Source: Hydrangea macrophylla
Lineage: Eukaryota; Streptophyta; Magnoliopsida; Cornales; Hydrangeaceae
Assembly: GCA_033977485.1 (NCBI GenBank)
Contig: CM066994.1
Span: 47,765,155-47,829,154, forward strand
Direction of reading: 5' to 3'
Length of the DNA stretch: 64,000 bases
The position numbers were made by a program, and so were the translations under genes. The notes under the pieces are model-generated. The model had not been told where the DNA came from. It searched no databases and saw only the letters and a program-made list of their open reading frames with translations. Position 1 is the first letter of the stretch. Each line of letters begins with the position of its first letter. Below are positions 44,129 through 58,064 of this stretch, one piece after another.

Positions 44129-45753
44129 TGACACGAGAAAAATCTTGTGCGCTCTTGTGCAACACCCAAGAGTAGGTGATCGTGCAAGTAATATAGTACT
44201 GGAAGTCCAGGTCGATCCCATAGGGAAGGAATAGGAAGAATGTCTACTAAGCTACAACCTAAAGAAAAGAAAATAAGAATGTAGGAGTGAAGGTGTACTA
44301 ACAAATCCTAATTAATTAAATTAAACTAAATAATAAACTAAACATAAAGAAACATAGCTAATTAAATAAATAAACTAAAGGTGTTGGAAATACGTGAATC
44401 CACATTAATCCTAACCATCTACCATGCATACTCATTAACGTTCGATGGAGTTCATTCCTCTTCAGCGTTCCGTATTTTTCTAAAGATAAAGAATCAATAG
44501 CCCTTTCATGACCGGGACTACATCATCACAGTTGATTTAAAATACTTGGAAGACGGTTTAAAACAATGGTAATTACTTGCACTCTAAATGGTGTTAGCAT
44601 TCAAAGTGGTTTTCAAAAGTCATTGAAGAAAAGGCCTTAAGGCTTTAAGTTCTAAAAACTGTTGTGACAAACTGAGCTTATTGGGACAATTTGATTACAG
44701 ATTTCTAAAATAGAAAGTCATGGAATACTTAAAAGAATCATCTCAAGATTTAACATGTTCGATCGATCGAAGCGCTCTCGATCGATCGGACAGTCATCCT
44801 TCAATCGATCGAAATGCCTTCGATCGCTTGACTATGGCTCGGGTTCGATCGATCGAACTGTCTTCGATCGATCAAGCCCAAGGTTTCTAAAGGTTGCATG
44901 GCAGAGGTTGGGAATCAATGTTTCATCACATATTCCCAACGTCTAAACTACGGAAACATAATAAAACTATTACAGAAATAGTAAAACAAGACAATCATCA
45001 ACATCTAAACTAATAAACAATCAAACAGAGGGAAAGGAGAAGAAAAACCTGTAAATAATCTGAAATAAACTTGTAAATAACTTGGAATACAGTTGAATCA
45101 TCAATAATCTTCAATGAATCAATGGAAAAGATGAAAAATAACATGAATCTAACCTAAACTACTCCTAATCTAACCCTAAAACTACCCTAAACTGCTGTTT
45201 TTCGTGTTCTGGAGCGTCCCCCCTTCGTCTGGCGTCAAAACGACGTATATATAGGTTTCCCACAGAGTTTACGCAACTTTTGGGTGAAAATAAGGTTCGA
45301 TCGATCGAGCTCAGTTCGATCGATCGAAGGTTCGATCGATTGAACCCTTCTTCAATCGCTTGAACTCTCTGATTTTGACAGCTCTGCACCCCGATGGTAG
45401 AATGGCCATAACTTTTTACTCGGACCTCGGATTGACCTCCCGTTTGCGGCCACGTGACCGTAACTCAAAGATCTACATTTTATATCTCTGGGAAAATCTT
45501 CCAAATCTGAAGTCATCATTGTCAAAATTGGCGTTTTCCCAGCTGCTTCTGTTGTTCTCTTCACCAGAATCACTTTCTATGCAATGTTTGCTTTCCATGA
45601 CCTGTAAAATAGTGTAAAAACACATGTTTAAGTCTCAACATCATAGAAAACACTTAATCATTGATATGCTTCTAAATCTAGGGACTTGGGGATAAAAGTA
45701 TGCATAAAAGACCGTATAATACACTATAAACATGCACTTTTCACCTCGAATCA
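44129..45753 (-). repeat. LTR E
   Basis: 1625 bp, nearly identical to LTR B. It is followed at 45754 by CACCCCCCAACTAG, the only unit with an intact six-C polypurine complement; units 1, 3 and 4 have CACGCCCC. Confidence 0.88.
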
Positions 45754-47728
45754 CACCCCCCAACTAGCTCGTTGCTAGTCCCTAGCAATGAAGCGAACTA
45801 CAGCAATGTTTATTTAACTCTAAAAATTGAAAACAAAAGAAAGTAAAAATCCTAAATCACTTTCGCAGGAATCGCGATTGCATTTAGCGTATGCAACAAG
45901 CCTTTAAACCCCTAGGTTCCCCCTAGTGGACGAGTGTTGTCTCGTGAGGGTTTGCAGTGAATCTACCCACAAAATTCATGTTTATGGTAATGGTTCTCAT
46001 TTAAAAGTTTTCAAGAAATATTTTTCTCTCATTTAGCAATGTGGTTAAGCTCAACAATCTCATGAAACTCTCTAGTATGACATAGCAATGCAACACACAC
46101 ATTACAGTTAATCTACTATCAAAGTCATTAGAATATTCCATACCTATTAATCTTCAAGTGTGTGTGTGAATGGACAACCAAAATACAAAACTTTAATTTC
46201 AAAGCTCGCATAACCTAAGATTCTATCAAGACGTTCATTTTGACTCAACTCTCACCGGGATTACACTCTTAAGATGAAATCACTCTGAATTAGGTGTAAT
46301 AATTATCACTCATGATATGGAAGCTATAAAGAGTAAATATAAATGGAATCTAATGCTTCTCATATCTAAATAGAAAAACGAACATTTTTAGTGCATAAAG
46401 TCTCATGAAAGGATACTTTTCACTAGAAGAGCGAGATACCGTGGAAAACTCTCTCATTACCTTAACTTCAAATCCAATTACTTAAAATCATTAGGACTTT
46501 GAAAAAGAGGTATTAGGTGAAAGAAAGAGGCTCATGATATTCAATTGGGTTAAAGGATGTGATTGGAATGTCTACTGTAACTTTTCAAACTTCCCACATC
46601 TCCAATCTCTCTCTTCTTCTTTTCTTTTATTTATTTTTTTCACACTCTTCTTATCATTTCCTTTTTTTTTTCTTTTGTAACAACCATTGGCTTTTTTTTT
46701 TTTTTCTTGCTTTTCTTTTTTTTTCTTTCATTTTTTCTTTGCCAACTTTCCCTTATTCACACTAACATACTTCTTGTTAACGCAACACATCCCAATCACA
46801 CCTAAATAAAGAACTGATGCTTGAACTCTAATTTCGAGTTTGGTATAGACTTTAGGATTATGAAGACAAGGCGATTATGATAAGCTCAAGAGGTGAAGTA
46901 AAGGAATAGCATAGAGGTAGGCCAAGGCTGTATTATCCATGTATGGTCAAAAGATGGCCTAAATCATCTTCTAAGTTAATAGGATAATTCATTTCAGTAA
47001 ATTCAAGAGCTCTAAAGTTTGGTAAATCCTGAACGTTCTCTTCTAGTGATCAGTCAAAATGAAGAAGAAAAATGAGACTTTCAACGAATTAATACGCTTT
47101 TCAAAAAGTAAGAGTAATTTTATAAAACCCTCAAAAACAAGGAATGGCACAATAGCTCACTTGGGTTATTAGTCTCCACTACAATCTTTCAAGACACTTA
47201 AACTATGCTTACTAATCCATTTTAGCTAAGTACAAGGTTGTCACAACGTGCTCAAAGTATTTGAAGATTAAAAAGCATAGAACATACTATAACTAAGATA
47301 GTAAAGAAACTGCCATAATATATCACATACTAATAACATACAGAAAATAACACTAATGCATCATAACTAACTACATTAACTAAGAGAGAAATACAAGAAC
47401 CATTTTATTATCTTAAAAAAAAAAAAAAAATTTAAAATTTTTTTACAATTTTAATTTACTGAGTTACATGTTGCTAAGCAGGTATATTGACATTAAAGCA
47501 CAACAAAAAAGATATGAGGCATGCAATGACTCACTCCCCCCAACTAAAACTAAACATTGTCCCCAATGTTCTAAACTAAGCACATGGACATATAAAGTAA
47601 AGCGAGAGAAGGAAGGATGTTACCTCGAAGTGTTAATATTATCCATTTTTTCAAGCTACCTGCAAAATCATTAGTAGCAACAAGGAAAAATAGAGAACAT
47701 AATATAACAACTCAGTTAATAAACTCGG
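45754..47728 (-). other. Unit 2 3' noncoding region
   Basis: Copy of 32298-34282 with scattered single-base changes and a shorter T tract (about 46692-46706). No coding content. Confidence 0.75.
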
Positions 47729-49435
47729 TTAATCAAGATACTTATCATAAAGTAACAACCGAAATTTTTGAGGATCTTCCCAGTGAAATAATTTTACAAT
47801 GACAAGACTTTTGAGATCCTCATAAAAATGCAACTCCCCCCAACTAATGTCAGGCTCAAGGTCAGAGGAGATGATGCAAAACCAATGGCTTCCAAAGTTA
47901 TTGGGGACAGTTATAAGAGGAATACCACACTTTTTAGGAATTATATGCAAGAAACGATCTTTGGTGTTGGTATTTCCTATAACAGCCTCTATTTTAATAC
48001 TAAAAACAGGGGGAGGCCATGGTTCAATAAAAGGGGCAGGGTCGAAGTGATGTTCTAATGAAGCTTCACCACCCTCTGCTTGTCCTAGAACAGAATCTAT
48101 GGAGATATAATCATAGGAATTGAATTTCTGTTCTATGCACATGGTTTTGGACTGGACTTGGATAAAGCTATCTATTTGGGCCTCAATGTCATAATCACTC
48201 AAGAAGGTCAAGCAGTCTAGAAGATTGCTAGCTTCTTGTTGAATTTTAAAATCATCTAAAGTGGGCCCAATATTTTCCAAGTCTTCTCTCAAAGAATTTT
48301 GAAAGTTAAAATTTTGTGAAGAACATGTGCTAGTATCCTTACCATCCTCTTCCACAACACATTCTGTTTGTTCACGAATGGGGTACACATAACATTCAAG
48401 CTCAGGACGAGAACTTTGATTGATAGCAAGGATAGGTGATGGGCAACTTGGTGACACCACCTCTTCGGTCGAAAGAGGTGAGGGTTCATGAATATCAGAT
48501 GAATCTAAATCGAATTTAGAAATTTCAATAACGACCTCCCTAGGGTCACTATCAAAGGTAGGGGTAGAGTCAACAGGGGACTCATCCTTTCCTAATTGCG
48601 TGCAATCACCTAAACTCTCATCATCTTTTAAGACCTCATTCTCATCCTCGCAACTCTCCTCACTATATGTGTCATCTATTGAAGTACTCTGGACAAAGAG
48701 ATTGTGCAACTTTATCAAGGCAGTGAAGGAGTTGATGTCTGGGGTTGTATGTTGAGGAGAAGATGGTTCTACAACTTCATGCTCAATGGTTTGGTTTTGG
48801 AGTTCTTGTTGGGTTATCACTTTCTCAAATGAGTTGTTAACCTCACTCGGTATGAACCCATCATTGTCCTCTAATTCCATTCCATTGTTAGTGTCTTGAA
48901 ATTCAGGTTGTAGCGTTGAAGGACTGGTATAGTCTTCTAAAGGTTGGCTATCAAATGCTTGTTGATATCTAGCTCCTAATTTATCAATTGCACTCTCTAG
49001 CCTTTTCATTTCACTAAGCAGCAATTCTAACATACCATTATCCTCAACTTGGTTATTCTCCTCATTATAACTATATGAAGTTTCACCCCATTGTTGTTGG
49101 TAATAGTCCCCTTCCCATTGTGTTTGTGTGCAAGACTCCCCAGGAGGAAAGTCTTGGTGCATTTGGTAATCGTGGGAACTACTACTATATCCTACACTAT
49201 CATTTTGGTTATATCCCCATTGCGATTGATAGAACTCTCCAGGTGGAGGCTCTTGATACGTTTGATAACATGGGGGACTAACACGATGGTTTTCCCATTG
49301 TGGTGATTGGTAGCACTCAGGTTGATAATGTGCATCATATGTGGGTGCTTGCCAACTCGGGGTATAGTTCTCATTACCTAATGTGTACCCATTCGTGGTA
49401 TTTGTGTTGTATGGAGGGTAATATGGATAAGACAT
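47729..49435 (-). CDS. 568-codon ORF of unknown function, unit 2
   Basis: Full-length copy of the ORF at 34283-35989; only one residue differs (Arg for Trp, about 11 residues from the end). The start lies about 165 bp after the PBS. Confidence 0.65.
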   Translation of the reverse strand: MSYPYYPPYNTNTTNGYTLGNENYTPSWQAPTYDAHYQPECYQSPQWENHRVSPPCYQTYQEPPPGEFYQSQWGYNQNDSVGYSSSSHDYQMHQDFPPGESCTQTQWEGDYYQQQWGETSYSYNEENNQVEDNGMLELLLSEMKRLESAIDKLGARYQQAFDSQPLEDYTSPSTLQPEFQDTNNGMELEDNDGFIPSEVNNSFEKVITQQELQNQTIEHEVVEPSSPQHTTPDINSFTALIKLHNLFVQSTSIDDTYSEESCEDENEVLKDDESLGDCTQLGKDESPVDSTPTFDSDPREVVIEISKFDLDSSDIHEPSPLSTEEVVSPSCPSPILAINQSSRPELECYVYPIREQTECVVEEDGKDTSTCSSQNFNFQNSLREDLENIGPTLDDFKIQQEASNLLDCLTFLSDYDIEAQIDSFIQVQSKTMCIEQKFNSYDYISIDSVLGQAEGGEASLEHHFDPAPFIEPWPPPVFSIKIEAVIGNTNTKDRFLHIIPKKCGIPLITVPNNFGSHWFCIISSDLEPDISWGELHFYEDLKSLVIVKLFHWEDPQKFRLLLYDKYLD

Positions 49436-49599
49436 GTTTACCCAAAATATTTAAACAAAATAATTTTTTTTTTCTTGTGAGAGAAAAAGTCCAATGATTT
49501 TTTTTTTTTTTTTTTTTAAGAAAAAGAAAAAAAAAAAAATGGAAATAACTTAGTAAAATCCTAACCTAGTTGCCTTCCCCGGCAACGGCGCCAAAAACT
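49436..49599 (-). other. Unit 2 leader with PBS
   Basis: tRNA-Asp PBS at 49593-49577 (minus) and a shorter leader A run of 20 (49517-49498). Confidence 0.83.
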
Positions 49600-51224
49600 T
49601 GACACGAGAAAAATCTTGTGCGCTCTTGTGCAACACCCAAGTGTAGGTGATCGTGCAAGTAATATAGTACTGGAAGTCCAAGTCGATCCCACAGGGAAGG
49701 AATAGGAAGAATGTCTACTAAGCTACAACCTAAAGAAAAGAAAATAAGAATGTAGGAGTGAAGGTGTACTAACAAATCCTAATTAATTAAATTAAACTAA
49801 ATAATAAACTAAACATAAAGAAACATAGCTAATTAAATAAATAAACTAAAGGTGTTGGAAATACGTGAATTCACATTAATCCTAACCATCTACCATGCAT
49901 ACTCATTAACGTTCGATGGAGTTCATTCCTCTTCAGCATTCCGTATTTTTCTAAAGATAAAGAATCAATAGCCCTTTCATGACCGGGACTACATCATCAC
50001 AGTTGATTTAAAATACTTGGAAGACGGTTTAAAACAATGGTAATTACTTGCACTCTAAATGGTGTTAGCATTCAAAGTGGTTTTCAAAAGTCATTGAAGA
50101 AAAGGCCTTAAGGCTTTAAGTTCTAAAAACTGTTGTGACAAACTGAGCTTATTGGGACAATTTGATTACAGATTTCTAAAACAGAAAGTCATGGAATACT
50201 TAAAAGAATCATCTCAAGATTTAACATGTTCGATCGATCGAAGCGCTCTCGATCGATCGGACAGTCATCCTTCAATCGATCGAAATGCCTTCGATCGCTT
50301 GACTATGGCTCGGGTTCGATCGATCGAACTGTCTTCGATCGATCGAGCCCAAGGTTTCTAAAGGTTGCATGGCAGAGGTTGGGAATCAATGTTTCATCAC
50401 ATATTCCCAACGTCTAAACTACGGAAACATAATAAAACTATTACAGAAATAGTAAAACAAGACAATCATCAACATCTAAACTAATAAACAATCAAACAGA
50501 GGGAAAGGAGAAGAAAAACCTGTAAATAATCTGAAATAAACTTGTAAATAACTTGGAATACAGTTGAATCATCAATGATCTTCAATGAATCAATGGAAAA
50601 GATGAAAAATAACATGAATCTAACCTAAACTACTCCTAATCTAACCCTAAAACTACCCTAAACTGCTGTTTTTCGTGTTCTGGAGCGTCCCCCCTTCGTC
50701 TGGCGTCAAAACGACGTATATATAGGTTTCCCACAGAGTTTACGCAACTTTTGGGTGAAAATAAGGTTCGATCGATTGAGCTCAGTTCGATCGATCGAAG
50801 GTTCGATCGATTGAACCCTTCTTCAATCGCTTGAACTCTCTGATTTTGACAACTCTGCACCCCGATGGTAGAATGACCATAACTTTTTACTCGGACCTCG
50901 GATTGACCTCCCGTTTGCGGCCACGTGACCGTAACTCAAAGATCTACATTTTATATCTCTGGGAAAATCTTCCAAATCTGAAGTCATCATTGTCAAAATT
51001 GGCGTTTTCCCAGCTGCTTCTGTTGTTCTCTTCACCAGAATCACTTTCTATGCAATGTTTGCTTTCCATGACCTGTAAAATAGTGTAAAAACACATGTTT
51101 AAGTCTCAACATCATAGAAAACACTTAATCATTGATATGCTTCTAAATCTAGGGACTTGGGGATAAAAGTATGCATAAAAGACCGTATAATACACTATAA
51201 ACATGCACTTTTCACCTCGAATCA
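49600..51224 (-). repeat. LTR F, shared by units 2 and 3
   Basis: 1625 bp. It shares CCAAGTCGAT and GTGAATTCAC with LTR C, and differs from other copies by GATTGAGCTC at one palindrome (about 50770-50785). Confidence 0.88.
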
Positions 51225-52160
51225 CACGCCCCAACTAGCTCGTTGCTAGTCCCTAGCAATGAAGCGAACTACAGCAATGTTTATTTAACTCTAAAAATTG
51301 AAAACAAAAGAAAGTAAAAATCCTAAATCACTTTCGCAGGAATCGCGATTGCATTTAGCGTATGCAACAAGCCTTTAAACCCCTAGGTTCCCCCTAGTGG
51401 ACGAGTGTTGTCTCGTGAGGGTTTGTAGTGAATCTACCCACAAAATTCATGTTTATGGTAATGGTTCTCATTTAAAAGTTTTCAAGAAATATTTTTCTCT
51501 CATTTAGCAATGTGGTTAAGCTCAACAATCTCATGAAACTCTCTAGTATGACATAGCAATGCAACACGCACATTACAGTTAATCTATTATCAAAGTCATT
51601 AGAATATTCCATACCTATTAATCTTCAAGTGTGTGTGTGAATGGACAACCAAAATACAAAACTTTAATTTCAAAGCTCGCATAACCTAAGATTCTATCAA
51701 GACGTTCATTTTGACTCAACTCTCACCGGGATTACACTCTTAAGATGAAATCACTCTGAATTAGGTGTAATAATTATCACTCATGATATGGAAGCTATAA
51801 AGAGTAAATATAAATGGAATCTAATGCTTCTCATATCTAAATAGAAAAACGAACATTTTTAGTGCATAAAGTCTCATGAAAGGATACTTTTCACTAGAAG
51901 AGCGAGATACCGTGGAAAACTCTCTCATTACCTTAACTTCAAATCCAATTACTTAAAATCATTAGGACTTTGAAAAAGAGGTATTAGGTGAAAGAAAGAG
52001 GCTCATGATATTCAATTGGGTTAAAGGATGTGATTGGAATGTCTACTGTAACTTTTCAAACTTCCCACATCTCCAATCTCTCTCTTCTTCTTTTCTTTTA
52101 TTTATTTTTTTCACACTCTTCTTATCATTTCCTTTTTTTTTCTTTTGTAACAACCATTGG

Positions 52161-52196
<36 letters not shown>

Positions 52197-53201
52197 CTTT
52201 CATTTTTTCTTTGCCAACTTTCCCTTATTCACACTAACATACTTCTTGTTAACGCAACACATCCCAATCACACCTAAATAAAGAACTGATGCTTGAACTC
52301 TAATTTCGAGTTTGGTATAGACTTTAGGATTATGAAGACAAGGCGATTATGATAAGCTCAAGAGGTGAAGTAAAGGAATAGCATAGAGGTAGGCCAAGGC
52401 TGTATTATCCATGTATGGTCAAAAGATGGCCTAAATCATCTTCTAAGTTAATAGGATAATTCATTTCAGTAAATTCAAGAGCTCTAAAGTTTGGTAAATC
52501 CTGAACGTTCTCTTCTAGTGATCAGTCAAAATGAAGAAGAAAAATGAGACTTTCAACGAATTAATACGCTTTTCAAAAAGTAAGAGTAATTTTATAAAAC
52601 CCTCAAAAACAAGGAATGGCACAATAGCTCACTTGGGTTATTAGTCTCCACTACAATCTTTCAAGACACTTAAACTATGCTTACTAATCCATTTTAGCTA
52701 AGTACAAGGTTGTCACAACGTGCTCAAAGTATTTGAAGATTAAAAAGCATAGAACATACTATAACTAAGATAGTAAAGAAACTGCCATAGTATATCACAT
52801 ACTAATAACATACAGAAAATAACACTAATGCATCATAACTAACTACATTAACTAAGAGAGAAATACAAGAACCATTTTATTATCTTAAAAAAAAAAAAAA
52901 AAATTTAAAATTTTTTTACAATTTTAATTTACTGAGTTACATGTTGCTAAGCAGGTATATTGACATTAAAGCACAACAAAAAAGATATGAGGCATGCAAT
53001 GACTCACCCCCCCCAACTAAAACTAAACATTGTCCCCAATGTTCTAAACTAAGCACATGGACATATAAAGTAAAGCGAGAGAAGGAAGGATGTTACCTCG
53101 AAGTGTTAATATTATCCATTTTTTCAAGCTACCTGCAAAATCATTAGTAGCAACAAGGAAAAATAGAGAACATAATATAACAACTCAGTTAATAAACTCG
53201 G
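51225..53201 (-). other. Unit 3 3' noncoding region
   Basis: Copy of the unit 1 region; the T tract at about 52162-52196 is longer and the CTTGC interruption is lost. No coding content. Confidence 0.75.
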
Positions 53202-54912
53202 TTAATCAAGATACTTATCATAAAGTAACAACCAAAATTTTTGAGGATCTTCCCAGTGAAATAATTTTACAATGACAAGACTTTTGAGATCCTCATAAAA
53301 ATGCAACTCCCCCCAACTAATGTCAGGCTCAAGGTCAGAGGAGATGATGCAAAACCAATGGCTTCCAAAGTTATTGGGGACAGTTATAAGAGGAATACCA
53401 CACTTTTAGGAATTATATGCAAGAAACGATCTTTGGTGTTGGTATTTCCTATAACAGCCTCTATTTTAATACTAAAAACAGGGGGAGGCCATGGTTCAAT
53501 AAAAGGGGCAGGGTCGAAGTGATGTTCTAATGAAGCTTCACCACCCTCTGCTTGTCCTAGAACAGAATCTATGGAGATATAATCATAGGAATTGAATTTC
53601 TGTTCTATGCACATGGTTTTGGACTGGACTGGACTTGGATAAAGCTATCTATTTGGGCCTCAATGTCATAATCACTCAAGAAGGTCAAGCAGTCTAGAAG
53701 ATTGCTAGCTTCTTGTTGAATTTTAAAATCATCTAAAGTGGGCCCAATATTTTCCAAGTCTTCTCTCAAAGAATTTTGAAAGTTAAAATTTTGTGAAGAA
53801 CATGTGCTAGTATCCTTACCATCCTCTTCCACAACACATTCTGTTTGTTCACGAATGGGGTACACATAACATTCAAGCTCAGGACGAGAACTTTGATTGA
53901 TAGCAAGGATAGGTGATGGGCAACTTGGTGACACCACCTCTTCGGTCGAAAGAGGTGAGGGTTCATGAATATCAGAGGAATCTAAATCGAATTTAGAAAT
54001 TTCAATAACGACCTCCCTAGGGTCACTATCAAAGGTAGGGGTAGAGTCAACAGGGGACTCATCCTTTCCTAATTGCGTGCAATCACCTAAACTCTCATCA
54101 TCTTTTAAGACCTCATTCTCATCCTCGCAACTCTCCTCACTATATGTGTCATCTATTGAAGTACTCTGGACAAAGAGATTGTGCAACTTTATCAAGGCAG
54201 TGAAGGAGTTGATGTCTGGGGTTGTATGTTGAGGAGAAGATGGTTCTACAACTTCATGCTCAATGGTTTGGTTTTGGAGTTCTTGTTGGGTTATCACTTT
54301 CTCAAATGAGTTGTTAACCTCACTCGGTATGAACCCATCATTGTCCTCTAATTCCATTCCATTGTTAGTGTCTTGAAATTCAGGTTGTAGCGTTGAAGGA
54401 CTGGTATAGTCTTCTAAAGGTTGGCTATCAAATGCTTGTTGATATCTAGCTCCTAATTTATCAATTGCACTCTCTAGCCTTTTCATTTCACTAAGCAGCA
54501 ATTCTAACATACCATTATCCTCAACTTGGTTATTCTCCTCATTATAACTATATGAAGTTTCACCCCATTGTTGTTGGTAATAGTCCCCTTCCCATTGTGT
54601 TTGTGTGCAAGACTCCCCAGGAGGAAAGTCTTGGTGCATTTGGTAATCGTGGGAACTACTACTATATCCTACACTATCATTTTGGTTATATCCCCATTGC
54701 GATTGATAGAACTCTCCAGGTGGAGGTTCTTGATACGTTTGATAACATGGGGGACTAACACGATGGTTTTCCCATTGTGGTGATTGGTAGCACTCAGGTT
54801 GATAATGTGCATCATATGTGGGTGCTTGCCAACTCGGGGTATAGTTCTCTTTACCTAATGTGTACCCATTCGTGGTATTTGTGTTGTATGGAGGGTAATA
54901 TGGATAAGACAT
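53202..54912 (-). pseudogene. Unit 3 copy of the 568-codon ORF, broken
   Basis: Starts MSYPYYPPYN at 54912 and is open for 435 codons, until a 5-bp GGACT insertion (53621-53635) shifts the frame. A one-T deletion near 53404, also present in unit 4, shifts it again. The start region has GKENY where units 1 and 2 have GNENY. Confidence 0.8.
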
Positions 54913-54970
54913 GTTTACCCAAAATATTTAAACAAAAGAATTTTTTTTTTCTTGTGAGAGAAAAAGTCCA

Positions 54971-55020
<50 letters not shown>

Positions 55021-55096
55021 AAAAGAAAAAAAAAAAATGGAAAAACTTAGTAAAATCCTAACCTAGTTGCCTTCCCCGGCAACGGCGCCAAAAACT
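54913..55096 (-). other. Unit 3 leader with PBS
   Basis: tRNA-Asp PBS at 55090-55074 (minus) and a leader A run of about 42 (55016-54975). Confidence 0.83.
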
Positions 55097-56700
55097 TGAC
55101 ACGAGAAAAATCTTGTGCGCTCTTGTGCAACACCCAAGTGTAGGTGATCGTGCAAGTAATATAGTACTGGAAGTCCAGGTCGATCCCACAGGGAAGGAAT
55201 AGGAAGAATGTCTACTAAGCTACAACCTAAAGAAAAGAAAATAAGAATGTAGGAGTGAAGGTGTACTAACAAATCCTAATTAATTAAATTAAACTAAATA
55301 ATAAACTAAACATAAAGAAACATAGCTAATTAAATAAATAAACTAAAGGTGTTGGAAATACGTGAATCCACATTAATCCTAACCATCTACCATGCATACT
55401 CATTAACGTTCGATGGAGTTCATTCCTCTTCAGCATTCCGTATTTTTCTAAAGATAAAGAATCAATAGCCCTTTCATGACCGGGACTACATCATCACATT
55501 TAAGTAAAATACATGGAAGACGGTTTAAAACAATGGTTATTACTTGCACTCTAAATGGTTTTAGCATTCAAAGTGGTTTTCAAAAGTCATTGAAGAAAAT
55601 GCCTTAAGGCTTTAAGTTCTAAAAACTGTTGTGACAAACTGAGCTTATTGGGACAATTTGATGACAGATTTCTAAAACAGAAAGTCATGGAATACTTAAA
55701 AGAATCATCTCAGGAATTAACATGTTCGATCGATCGAAGCGCTCTCGATCGATCGGACAACATCATCCTTCAATCGATCGAAATGCCTTCGATCGCTTGA
55801 CTATCTCTGGTTCGATCGATCGAAATACCTTCGATCGATCGAGCCCAAGGTTTCTAAAGATTGCATGGCAGAGGCTGGGATTCAATGTTTCATCACATAT
55901 TCCCAACGTCTAAACTACAGAAACATGATTAAACTAATACAGGAATAACAAACTAGAGCAATCATAGCATATAAACTAATAGCAATCAAATAACAAGGAT
56001 TGGAAAGAAAAACCTGGATATAATCTGAAATAAACTTGAAATAAACATGAAAGAAACTTGAATCTTCAATAATCTTCAGTAAATCAATGGAAAAGAGGAA
56101 GAAAAACAAGAATCTAACCTAATCTACACCTAATCTAACCCTAAAACTACCCTAAAACTGCTTTTTTCTGCGTTCTGGAGCGTCCTCCCCTCGTCTGGCA
56201 TCAAAACGACGTATATATAGGGTTCCCACAGAGTTTACGCAACTTTTGGATGATTAAAGAGTTCGATCGATCGAAGGTTCGATCGATCGAACTCTCTTCA
56301 ATCGCTTGAACTCCTCTGATTTTGACAGCTCTGCACACCGATGGGAGAATGGCCATAACTTTTCACTCGGACCTCGGATTGACCTCCCGTTTGCGGCCAC
56401 GTGACCGTAACTCAAAGATCTACATTTTATATCTCTGGGAAAATCTTCCAAATCTGAAGTCATCATTGTCAAAATTGGCGTTTTCCCAGCTGCTTCTGTT
56501 GTTCTCTTCACCAGAATCACTTTCTATGCAATGTTTGCTTTCCATGACCTGTAAAATAGTGTAAAAACACATGTTTAAGTCTCAACATCATAGAAAACCC
56601 TTAATCATTGATATGCTTCTAAATCTAGGGACTTGGGGATAAAAGTATGCATAAAAGACCGTATAATACACTATAAACATGCACTTTTCACCTCGAATCA
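55097..56700 (-). repeat. LTR G, variant
   Basis: 1604 bp, more diverged than B, C, E, F and I. It has the ACATTTAAGTAAAATACATGG variant shared with LTR J. It directly abuts GCCAAAAACT and LTR H, an LTR-LTR junction with 10 bp between. Confidence 0.85.
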
Positions 56701-56710
56701 GCCAAAAACT

Positions 56711-56887
56711 TGACACGAGAAAAATCTTGTGCGCTCTTGTGCAACACCCAAGTGTAGGTGATCGTGCAAGTAATATAGTACTGGAAGTCCAGGTCGATCC
56801 CACAGGGAAGGAATAGGAAGAATATCTACTAAGTTAAAACCTAAAGAAAAAGAAAAGTTTAATTGTAGTAGTGACTAAATCCTAATT
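56711..56887 (-). repeat. LTR H, truncated
   Basis: Only the last about 177 bp of an LTR of the B type, from TGACACGAG to CTAATTAATT, where it is joined to a piece of LTR D. Confidence 0.8.
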
Positions 56888-58064
56888 AATTGTATTAATT
56901 TTTATTACAACTTCCCATGTTATCCGCAATTTGCATTACAAGGCTAATTTCTATACAATATGATTAATCTATGATAAGTTGTATTGTTTTAGCTGTTGCT
57001 TGTGCAGATTACTGCTGTGTGGACTGAACAGATGAACATCAGAATAAATGGAATGCTGGAATGCAAACAAAAGAAGTCAAAGCTGAAAAGTGAAGTTCGA
57101 TCGCTCTAAGAAGGTTCGATCGATCGAGCGTTCGATCGCTCGACGAGAGTAGAAGCGCTTGAAGATCAAGGGTTCGATCGATCGAGAGCCGTTCGATCGA
57201 TCGAACGGGGTATTTCCAGAAACATTTGCGTGCGCAGCAGAATGCGGATTTTAACCCTAGTGCATTAGGTTTTCTATTTATATGCGTTTTGTAGACGTCC
57301 ATAAGGACGCCCACTTTTACATTTTAACAGTTTAGAAGGAGAGATAGAGAGTTTGTTTGGTTTTTGTAGGTTTTCATTGAATTTTCATATTGTGGATTGG
57401 ATTTCTCAAAGTTTATACAAGTATCTTCTGTTCCAGGTTATTCATATATTGTTATTTACATTCTGCACTTCGTAGGCATAGTTTAATCGCTTGTTATACA
57501 GTGTTGCATGCTAGATAGTTATAAAACCATAGATTTTATAGTTTTCATGAATAACTCACAACCAAACATGGTATTAAAGTTTTCTTACGTTAAAAATCAA
57601 TCCTCGACACTCCAGACGATGTCTGAGTAGTCCCAGGTTGGGAGATCACGATGAAACAGTGATCTCCAGCCTCTGCCATGCAGCAGAATAATCGCTGTGT
57701 TCGATCGATCGAAGTTAGTTCGATCGATCGAACCAGAGACAGTCAAGCGATCGAATTCAGTTCGATCGATTGAGGGATGAAGGTCTTCGATCGATCGAAG
57801 GCGCGTCGATCGATCGAACTCTCGGATTCTTGAGGATGTTCCCTGCAGTATTCCAGGACTTTTTGTTTTAGGACTTGTTATCATTCTGTCCCAAATAAAT
57901 GCTCAGTCTGTCAAAACAGTTTTAAAACTAAGGCCCTAAGGCATTTTCTTTCAATACATTTTGCAAACCATCTTCAATGCTAACACCATTGAGGATGCGA
58001 GTCTTAACTATTGAATTAAACCGCTTTTGTGTATTTCAATTAAACTGTGATGATATGGTCCCGG
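56888..58064 (+). repeat. Fragment of LTR D
   Basis: Matches 42373-43549 with a constant offset of 14515, so without indels; one substitution was noticed (42388-42392 region). It is bounded by AATT on the left and CCGGC on the right, short stretches common to both joined sequences. Confidence 0.88.

Larger units (their letters stand above)
44129..56700 (-). mobile_element. Units 2 and 3: LTR-INT-LTR-INT-LTR tandem element
   Basis: LTR E (44129-45753), internal 2, LTR F (49600-51224), internal 3, LTR G (55097-56700), all minus strand. LTR F serves both units, the signature of unequal recombination between LTRs. A PBS follows each of E, F and G on the minus strand in the expected place or as a remnant. 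Confidence 0.85.
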
